11,240 bases of DNA, taken from assembly GCA_947175225.1 (NCBI GenBank), contig CAMWLX010000076.1, positions 1-11,240 of the forward strand. The letters run 5' to 3'. The notes beneath the pieces are model-generated. The model was given only the letters and a program-made list of their open reading frames with translations, did not search any database and was not told the DNA's origin. The position numbers were made by a program, and so were the translations under genes. The DNA is from an uncultured Porphyromonadaceae bacterium. Lineage in GTDB: Bacteria; Bacteroidota; Bacteroidia; Bacteroidales; Muribaculaceae. Below, in pieces: positions 6,685 to 11,240 of the stretch. Positions within the stretch are counted from its first letter, which is position 1. The number at the start of each line of letters is the position of its first letter.

Positions 6685-7290
6685 TCAGAAGAAGTAAGAA
6701 AAGTTTACTCTAAAACCATCGGCACGCCCTGAAAGATTTTCAAGTTTGACCGTTCTTGTAGCGTAGCTGACTCCCCAAAGGTAACCAACCGTAACCTGAA
6801 ATTTTTGGAACAGTTCGCACCCGAGACCAAAATCGAGGGAAACGGTGCCGACCGGCTGCTCAAGAGCTTTGCAATTTCCAGCGACATTGAAAGAGAAAAC
6901 AGGGCCTGCATATACGAGAGGGGCAATTGTCTCTTCGATGCCTTCGAGGCGAGTATATTTGAATCTCAGATGGAGAGGGATATTTACTGTATGAAGCACG
7001 ACATTTTCATTGCCAAAGCCATCAGTATTCCAAATTTTCCATTCTCCAAAATTGACTTTCGCGCTACGCATTCCGTATGTCAGACCCGTATCTACGCCAA
7101 AACCAATGCCGGGAATCATGATCTCCGCCATAACTCCGGCATCAAAACCAGTGCGAAGATGAGTCTCGAGCAGAGGCTCCTTCCAGTGAAAAGTATTGAA
7201 ATTTACGCTTGCAGTCGGGCCCCAACGGAGTTCTGCATTGGCTCCAAGGCCAATAACTATGGCCATCAGGGCCAGAACAAGTTTCTTCAT
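6685..7290 (-). CDS. Outer-membrane beta-barrel protein, porin-like (PF13568 type), copy 1
   Basis: The 201-residue product has a clear signal peptide at 1-19 (MKKLVLALMA start, cleavage after ANA), then alternating beta-strand sequence rich in Gly and aromatics, ending in Phe-Phe as expected of barrels inserted by the BAM machinery. This fits the small eight-strand porin-like family abundant in Bacteroidota; no substrate can be named. The ATG at 7290 is used rather than a TTG one codon earlier. It shares several blocks with the upstream gene: GVMAE near 55, IPLHLRFK, Y-x-GP-x-F-x-F and a late GYLWG, so the two are tandem paralogues. It begins 15 bases after the upstream copy ends, so they form an operon, and bioG-bioC follows in the same direction. 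Confidence 0.85.
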   Translation of the reverse strand: MKKLVLALMAIVIGLGANAELRWGPTASVNFNTFHWKEPLLETHLRTGFDAGVMAEIMIPGIGFGVDTGLTYGMRSAKVNFGEWKIWNTDGFGNENVVLHTVNIPLHLRFKYTRLEGIEETIAPLVYAGPVFSFNVAGNCKALEQPVGTVSLDFGLGCELFQKFQVTVGYLWGVSYATRTVKLENLSGRADGFRVNFSYFF

Positions 7291-7305
7291 CAATTAAATG
7301 TTTGT

Positions 7306-7938
7306 TTAGAAAAGATAAGCAGCAGTTACAGTCCAGTAATTTTTCTTAGCCTTGAGATCCTGCTGATTTACGAGTTCTCCTGTCACAACATTAGTGTACT
7401 TCATGACGTTGTTAAGGCCGAAGCAATAACCTGCCTCAATCTGAAGGTGTCTCAGGAGTTCCACACCTATACCGACGTTCCAACCTACCTCACAAGTCTT
7501 TGACTTTACATTATTAAGTATCTGCTTATTCATAGCGAAGAGGAAATCCGGACCAGTGTAAATAATCGGAGAAACAAATCTGCCTACAACCGGAAGACCA
7601 ATTTTCCATTTCAAGTTGACAGGGATGTCAATAAAGTTCTTATTGTCGTAGTACTTGCTTTCGTTTGCACTTACGCTCTGGTGTGCATAAAGAATAGAGG
7701 CATCAGCTCCGATGTTGACGATAGGAATTGTGAATTCAGCCATCACACCTGCCATCCATCCTGTCTGATTGCTTGGATCTTTCAATTGGTCGGCTGCCTC
7801 CTGCCAATTCTTAATCTTATAATCAAGTTTACTGAAGTTCAGGCCGGCTTTGACACCGAAACGGAAATCTGCAGAAGCATATCCGAATGAGAAGATGGCT
7901 ACGAGTGCCACCAGAAGAGCTTTGTGGAATGTCTTCAT
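7306..7938 (-). CDS. Outer-membrane beta-barrel protein, porin-like (PF13568 type), copy 2
   Basis: The 210-residue product starts at the ATG at 7938 with a signal peptide at 1-23 (cleavage after ASA). A 68-codon upstream extension of the frame crosses the promoter region and lacks a signal-like start, so it is rejected. The mature part opens with FRFGVKAGLNFSKL, the standard first strand of this barrel family, and ends in Tyr-Leu-Phe. Motifs shared with copy 1 include GVMAEFTIP, IPVNLKWK, YTGPDFLF and GVELLRHLQIEAGY. It is the first gene of a leftward unit with a well-matched promoter and an approximately 90-base leader. The function beyond an outer-membrane location is unknown. Confidence 0.87.
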   Translation of the reverse strand: MKTFHKALLVALVAIFSFGYASADFRFGVKAGLNFSKLDYKIKNWQEAADQLKDPSNQTGWMAGVMAEFTIPIVNIGADASILYAHQSVSANESKYYDNKNFIDIPVNLKWKIGLPVVGRFVSPIIYTGPDFLFAMNKQILNNVKSKTCEVGWNVGIGVELLRHLQIEAGYCFGLNNVMKYTNVVTGELVNQQDLKAKKNYWTVTAAYLF

Positions 7939-8033
7939 AATTGCTTTGGTTTGAGTTAATATTCGTTTATAGTTGTTGCCGTCGTAACAGTTACTGACCT
8001 TTGTCAGACACTGGAAAAACGCCAATTCAGATG

Positions 8034-8064
8034 CAAAGTTAATAAAATTCTTGAAAAAGTCAAA
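8034..8064 (-). promoter_or_regulatory. Promoter for the leftward beta-barrel unit
   Basis: On the minus strand, TTTG (8064-8061) is followed after 19 bases by TAACTTTG (8041-8034), an exact Bacteroidota promoter. Transcription would start near 8027, leaving a leader of about 90 bases before the ATG at 7938. This leader contains a small CTGAC-CTTT-GTCAG stem-loop at 7994-8007. Confidence 0.78.
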
Positions 8065-8081
8065 AAAAAATTGTAACTTTG
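8051..8081 (+). promoter_or_regulatory. Promoter for the exonuclease-membrane protein-bioF unit
   Basis: TTG at 8051-8053 and TAACTTTG at 8074-8081 are 20 bases apart. The start would be near 8088 with a leader of about 35 bases to the ATG at 8123. Its -33 element lies in the spacer of the opposite promoter, so polymerase can probably occupy only one at a time. Confidence 0.78.
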
Positions 8082-8122
8082 CACTACAAAAAACAAACCT
8101 ACATCGTAAGAGAGAATCTAAA

Positions 8123-8743
8123 ATGGAAATATCAATATCCAAACAGCAGCTTGCAGCCTTACCTGCAGCCCAATTTCAGGGCACTATAACCATAGTAGAC
8201 AGTCTGGAAGCTGTAGAAAGTGCAGTCGAGCGTCTACGCAATGCTGACTTAATTGGGTTTGATACAGAAACTCGACCTTCATTCAAAAAAGGACAGACAT
8301 TCAATGTAGCTCTTCTTCAGCTTTCATCAGAGACAGAATGCTTTCTTTTCCGCTTGAATAAAATCGGAATGCCCGAACCTCTCAGATTGCTTCTTGAAGA
8401 CAAGGGAAAGCTAAAAGTTGGGCTTTCCACCCATGATGATTTCAGGAATCTACATAAGAAATATGAGTTCGAGCCGTATGGATTCGTCGACCTTCAGCAA
8501 TTCGTCACCCAATGGCATATCATCGACAAGAGTCTTTCAAAACTCTATGGAATTCTTTTTGGAATGCGTCTTTCCAAGGCTCAGCGCCTATCCAATTGGG
8601 AGGCCGAGCAACTCTCCGAAGCGCAACTGAACTACGCTGCCCTTGATGCGCTTGCCTGCGTAAGGATTTATAAGCACCTTGAAGCCGGACTATTCCATCC
8701 TGAAGAGTCTGCTTATCAAATAGAACAACAAGAGGAAGAATAA
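8123..8743 (+). CDS. DEDDy-type 3'-5' exonuclease domain protein (RNase D-like)
   Basis: The 206-residue cytoplasmic protein is a single 3'-5' exonuclease domain of the RNase D/WRN type, acting on RNA or DNA ends with two metal ions. Catalytic residues are visible in order: D47 and E49 in FDTET (Exo I), a His-Asp-Asp at 104-106 (Exo II), and Y171 with D175 in NYAALDA (Exo III, Tyr form). LSNWEAEQLSEAQLNYAA is typical of the family. It lacks the HRDC domains of full-length RNase D, so the symbol rnd is not used. The ATG at 8123 sits a suitable distance after the promoter; an upstream TTG in frame lies inside that promoter. It heads a rightward unit with the membrane protein and bioF (gaps of 24 and 7 bases). 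Substrate is unknown. Confidence 0.9.
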   Translation: MEISISKQQLAALPAAQFQGTITIVDSLEAVESAVERLRNADLIGFDTETRPSFKKGQTFNVALLQLSSETECFLFRLNKIGMPEPLRLLLEDKGKLKVGLSTHDDFRNLHKKYEFEPYGFVDLQQFVTQWHIIDKSLSKLYGILFGMRLSKAQRLSNWEAEQLSEAQLNYAALDALACVRIYKHLEAGLFHPEESAYQIEQQEEE

Positions 8744-8767
8744 TCCCTCTTTATGACACATTGAAAA

Positions 8768-8998
8768 ATGAGAAAGTATAAATATATCTGGCTCCCCACT
8801 CTGCTTGCCATATATTTTGTATTTATGACGGTATATTTCGGTCTTGATCTTCTTCGCGCCGGTGAGAATCTCAGATTTTGGGGAACTATCATTGCCGAAA
8901 TGGTTGTGTTGATCGCCCTCGTCATATTTTTGAAAAAGAGAGAACGTCTTCGCACGGATCGAGAAAACGACATAGCAGAAAACTCAAGGAAAAGATAA
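8768..8998 (+). CDS. Small two-helix membrane protein of unknown function
   Basis: I do not recognise this 76-residue protein. It has two likely membrane helices, about 8-25 and 38-55, joined by a short loop (LDLLRAGENLRF region), and a strongly charged C-terminal tail at 56-76 rich in Lys, Arg, Glu and Asp. With a Lys/Arg-rich N-terminus and tail, the positive-inside rule puts both ends in the cytoplasm. It begins 24 bases after the exonuclease gene and ends 7 bases before bioF, so it is almost certainly co-transcribed with both. The tight packing and clear hydrophobic pattern support a real gene. A role in biotin metabolism is possible from position only. Confidence 0.8.
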   Translation: MRKYKYIWLPTLLAIYFVFMTVYFGLDLLRAGENLRFWGTIIAEMVVLIALVIFLKKRERLRTDRENDIAENSRKR

Positions 8999-9005
8999 GG
9001 CGGTT

Positions 9006-10139
9006 ATGATCTACGACGACATACTCCAGACACTTGATGAGGACAAACGCCTAAGAAAAATTCCAACCGGACTTGGAGGAATTGACCTTATTAGCAATGA
9101 TTATATGTCGCTTGGTGCAAAACATTCTGAATTTTTATCTGAGTTTCAAGAGCGTTTTGATTGTCCGCCAATGTCGGCTTCAGCATCAAGGCTTCTTCAG
9201 CGACATCAAACAGAACACACTGCTCTGGAAAACATGCTTGAAGGTCTGTATAATAAAAAAGTCCTTCTTCTTAATTCAGGATACCATGCTAATACCGGGG
9301 CTTTGTCAGCTCTATCCGTACCCGGGAGTCTCATAATCAGCGACAAGCTTATACATGCCTCTATGATTGATGGCATTCGACTTGGGCATGGGGATACGGC
9401 TCGATTCGTCCACAACGATATGGGAATGCTAAGAAAGATATTGGAGAAGAAAGCCTCTCAATATAAAAGTGTAGTCGTTGCTGTGGAATCAGTATATAGT
9501 ATGGACGGCGATTTGGCTCCTCTTAGGGAACTTGTAGAAATCAAGAAAGAATATTCCAATGTCCTGCTGTATGTAGATGAAGCTCACGCTTTTGGAGTTT
9601 TTGGAGAAAAGGGACTTGGATTGGCGGAAGAACTTGGGATTCTTTCCGACATTGATATCCTCATAGTCACTCTGGGCAAAGCTGCAGCTGGATATGGAGC
9701 TTTCATTGCTACATCTGAGACAGTGCACTCCTATTTCATCAATTGCGCGAGGAGTTTCATTTTTTCCACAGCACTCCCACCTTCTGTCATAGCTTGGGAT
9801 TATCTGATGATCGAGAAGCTTGCCGGAATGACGCAAGAGCGAAAACATCTTAGAGAACTTTCCGAATGGTTTAGGAGTGAACTTGAGAATATCACTGGTA
9901 TAGAATGTCAGAGCCGCAGTCAGATTATTCCAGTACATGCCGGGAGTGCTTCTCGTGCTATTGACATGGCTGCAAAGCTAAGAGCTGCAGGCATTGATGC
10001 ACTTCCGATACGACGCCCGACAGTAGCTGCCGGGACAGAGAGGCTTCGACTTTCTCTTTCTGCAAATTTGAAGAGAGAGGAGCTTATCAGGGTTCTTGAT
10101 GAAATATTAGCTATTCTGATAAGTGTGGAGGGTGAGTGA
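9006..10139 (+). CDS. bioF: 8-amino-7-oxononanoate synthase (BioF)
   Basis: BioF is a PLP enzyme of the alpha-oxoamine synthase family that condenses pimeloyl-ACP (or -CoA) with alanine to give 8-amino-7-oxononanoate. The 377-residue protein shows SNDYMSLG at 30-37, SASASRLL at 57-64, LNSGYHANTG at 89-98, SDKLIHAS at 112-119, VDEAHAFGVFG at 190-200 with D191 and H194, and VTLGKAAAGYGAF at 221-233 with K225 as the Schiff-base lysine. FIFSTALPP and the late RRPTVAAGTERLRLS also fit. The loop after SR-LL reads QRHQTEH rather than the usual S-G-N. Related synthases (KBL, SPT) share the fold, but three other biotin genes nearby favour BioF. It is last in the exonuclease unit, and its final 33 bases overlap the end of lpxH on the other strand; no terminator is visible. 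Confidence 0.9.
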   Translation: MIYDDILQTLDEDKRLRKIPTGLGGIDLISNDYMSLGAKHSEFLSEFQERFDCPPMSASASRLLQRHQTEHTALENMLEGLYNKKVLLLNSGYHANTGALSALSVPGSLIISDKLIHASMIDGIRLGHGDTARFVHNDMGMLRKILEKKASQYKSVVVAVESVYSMDGDLAPLRELVEIKKEYSNVLLYVDEAHAFGVFGEKGLGLAEELGILSDIDILIVTLGKAAAGYGAFIATSETVHSYFINCARSFIFSTALPPSVIAWDYLMIEKLAGMTQERKHLRELSEWFRSELENITGIECQSRSQIIPVHAGSASRAIDMAAKLRAAGIDALPIRRPTVAAGTERLRLSLSANLKREELIRVLDEILAILISVEGE

Positions 10140-10853
10140 GCCGTCGGTGGTGAGGATAGCATAAGAGAAAGTCTTTATCCATTCACCAAGAACGGTCATG
10201 TCGCAAGTATCACTGAGCTTCAGTTGCTTCAGTATATGCAGATGCCCATAGATGAAATGTGTTATGGCGGGATGATCTTCAAGATATTTACGGGAGAACG
10301 ACTCGAGTTGATCGAGAAGGGGATGCCATTCTTGTCCTGCTTCTCGACCTGTCTCTCGGCTATGATGACTCCAGCTGTAAGCAAACGGGACTGTCCAACG
10401 GGGATGAATCGCGGAATAGAAAAATTGGCACACCTTTGACCGGAACATAGAGCGGATAAACCTGAAACTCCAGGGATGCTCCCCTACTCCATCGCCATGT
10501 GCCATATAAATTTTCTTTCCGTAAATCTCTTCTACGAGTGAACCGTCAATGACTCGGATACCAAGTTCATTCGGAATATAATCGAAAATCCAAATGTCAT
10601 GGTTGCCAATAAGCCAAGTTATCTTGATGCCTGCGTCGGAAAGCTCGGCAAGTTTTCCGAAAAAGCGTACAAAACCACGAGGCACGACATATCGATATTC
10701 GTACCAATAATCGAGAATATCACCTAATAGATATATAGCTTCTGCATCATGCTTTATTGAGTCAAGAAAAGACACTACCCTCTTCTCCGACTCACGCGAG
10801 TCAGGGAAATAAGGAGCACCAAGGTGCAAATCACTCAAAAAATAGGTCCTCAC
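10107..10853 (-). CDS. lpxH: UDP-2,3-diacylglucosamine diphosphatase (LpxH type)
   Basis: This calcineurin-like phosphoesterase hydrolyses UDP-2,3-diacylglucosamine to lipid X and UMP, the fourth step of lipid A synthesis, at the inner face of the cytoplasmic membrane. The 248-residue protein carries the metal-binding motifs in order: SDLHLG with D8 and H10, GDILDYW with D45, IGNHD with N84 and H85, AHGD with H119, and YGHLH with H204 and H206. D8 and H10 fall at the numbers known for E. coli LpxH. The start is a GTG at 10853 inside a 4-base overlap (GTGA) with the stop of the DUF59 gene, indicating coupled translation. Its 3' end overlaps bioF by 33 bases. A paralogous LpxH2-type role cannot be excluded by sequence alone. 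Confidence 0.88.
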   Translation of the reverse strand: MRTYFLSDLHLGAPYFPDSRESEKRVVSFLDSIKHDAEAIYLLGDILDYWYEYRYVVPRGFVRFFGKLAELSDAGIKITWLIGNHDIWIFDYIPNELGIRVIDGSLVEEIYGKKIYMAHGDGVGEHPWSFRFIRSMFRSKVCQFFYSAIHPRWTVPFAYSWSHHSRETGREAGQEWHPLLDQLESFSRKYLEDHPAITHFIYGHLHILKQLKLSDTCDMTVLGEWIKTFSYAILTTDGSLTLHTYQNS

Positions 10854-11206
10854 AGGAATCCGAGTTCAAGTTTTGCTTCTTCCGACATCATTGACTGATC
10901 CCAAACGGGATCAAAGACGAGTCGAAGATCTACTTTCTCGGGACCTTTGATGCTGACAAGCTTCTGACGGACATCCTCAAGGATGAAGTCTGCTGCCGGA
11001 CAGCTTGGGGCTGTCAGCGTCATGTCTACATGAAGTGTCTTGGTGTCAACTTCATAGTCGATCTTATATATGAGACCGAGGTCGTAGACATTAACGGGTA
11101 TTTCGGGGTCGAAGACTGTACGAAGCATTTCTATGGCTTTCTCCGTGATGCGGAGCTCTTCGGCTGTGGTTTCTTCTATGTTGATTTTTTCTTCTGTATT
11201 TTCCAT
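10850..11206 (-). CDS. DUF59/MIP18-family Fe-S assembly protein (SufT-like)
   Basis: The 118-residue product is a stand-alone DUF59 (MIP18-family) protein, related to SufT and PaaD, which help mature Fe-S proteins in the cytoplasm. After a charged, Glu-rich N-terminus (1-20) come DPEIPVNVYDLGLIY at 33-47, the core motif MTLTAPSCP at 62-70 with the conserved C69, and the C-terminal segment FDPVWDQSMMSEEAKLELGFL, characteristic of the family. The ATG at 11206 gives the normal length. It is the upstream partner of lpxH with a 4-base stop/start overlap; the functional link between Fe-S maturation and lipid A is not obvious. Its promoter lies beyond the window. Confidence 0.9.
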   Translation of the reverse strand: MENTEEKINIEETTAEELRITEKAIEMLRTVFDPEIPVNVYDLGLIYKIDYEVDTKTLHVDMTLTAPSCPAADFILEDVRQKLVSIKGPEKVDLRLVFDPVWDQSMMSEEAKLELGFL

Positions 11207-11220
11207 ATTTTAGTTTAATT

Positions 11221-11240
11221 CATAATGCATAATGCATAAT
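11221..11240. repeat. Heptamer tandem repeat CATAATG at the window edge
   Basis: CATAATG occurs at 11221-11227 and 11228-11234 and continues as CATAAT to the last base, so the array is truncated by the window. It starts 15 bases upstream of the DUF59 start codon. On the coding strand the unit reads ATTATGC, which contains self-complementary ATGCAT. Confidence 0.75.

Larger units (their letters stand above)
8032..8083. repeat. 10-bp inverted repeat formed by the two divergent -7 elements
   Basis: TGCAAAGTTA (8032-8041) and TAACTTTGCA (8074-8083) are exact reverse complements 32 bases apart. Each arm contains the -7 hexamer region of one of two divergent promoters, with an extra GCA on the downstream side of both. 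The shared GCA goes beyond the promoter consensus. Confidence 0.8.

Noticed and set aside
6805..7503. Long plus-strand open frame opposite the two beta-barrel genes
   Set aside because: It runs antisense across two genes with signal peptides and family motifs, has no recognisable domain, and spans their intergenic gap.
7994..8007. CTGAC-CTTT-GTCAG stem-loop in the leader of the beta-barrel unit
   Set aside because: A 5-base-pair stem is too short to claim as a regulatory element; mentioned only with the promoter.
7939..8142. 68-codon upstream extension of the second beta-barrel frame
   Set aside because: It crosses both promoters and would bury the signal peptide; the ATG at 7938 gives a proper secreted protein.
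9489..9938. Minus-strand 149-codon frame inside bioF
   Set aside because: Antisense to highly conserved bioF motifs, with no domain or promoter of its own.
1..11240. CRISPR array, tRNA, rRNA, transposase or integrase
   Set aside because: I looked for regularly spaced repeats, tRNA-like cloverleaf ends and transposase motifs and saw none; the tandem arrays have no spacers.

Overview
The window reads as a stretch of chromosome from a Bacteroidota member, most likely order Bacteroidales (a Muribaculaceae-like genome is possible but only inferred). The reasons are: several promoters fit the Bacteroidota primary-sigma pattern (TTTG or TTG, about 19-22 bases, then TAnnTTTG); Shine-Dalgarno sequences are essentially absent; the gene set is typical (Na+-NQR, a SufT/MIP18-type DUF59 protein, paired small outer-membrane beta-barrels, a DUF1703-type AAA-ATPase/nuclease); and the intergenic regions are AT-rich with short tandem repeats. 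Eleven genes fill nearly the whole window, and no gene-free stretch exceeds about 205 bases.

Layout. 1-92: leader with a 4x octamer repeat. 93-1370 (+): nqrF, normally the last gene of the nqr operon. 1458-2738 (+): glyA, preceded by a nonamer array and followed by a strong terminator. 2739-2942: intergenic region with three GC-rich stem-loops. 2943-3572 (+): bioD with its own terminator. 3682-5247 (+): AAA-ATPase-like/PD-(D/E)XK protein with a good promoter. Convergent to it, 5275-6597 (-): a fused BioG-BioC protein. Upstream of that on the same strand are two paralogous outer-membrane beta-barrel genes (6685-7290 and 7306-7938). 7939-8122 holds overlapping divergent promoters. They serve the barrel genes leftward and, rightward, a tight unit of a DEDDy 3'-5' exonuclease (8123-8743), a 76-aa two-helix membrane protein (8768-8998) and bioF (9006-10139). 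A DUF59 gene (10850-11206) and lpxH (10107-10853) run leftward from the right edge, translationally coupled by a 4-base overlap; lpxH overlaps the 3' end of bioF by 33 bases.

How the genes relate. The unifying theme is biotin synthesis: BioC and BioG (opening and closing the pimeloyl-ACP methyl ester cycle), BioF (KAPA synthesis) and BioD (dethiobiotin synthesis) all lie within about 7.2 kb, but in three separate transcription units interleaved with unrelated genes. Read right to left the order is F, G, C, D, the order recalled for compact Bacteroides biotin operons, but bioF and bioD face the opposite way from bioG-bioC. BioA and BioB are not in the window. The other genes are housekeeping or envelope functions: respiratory sodium pump, one-carbon metabolism, lipid A synthesis, Fe-S maturation, RNA processing and outer-membrane proteins.
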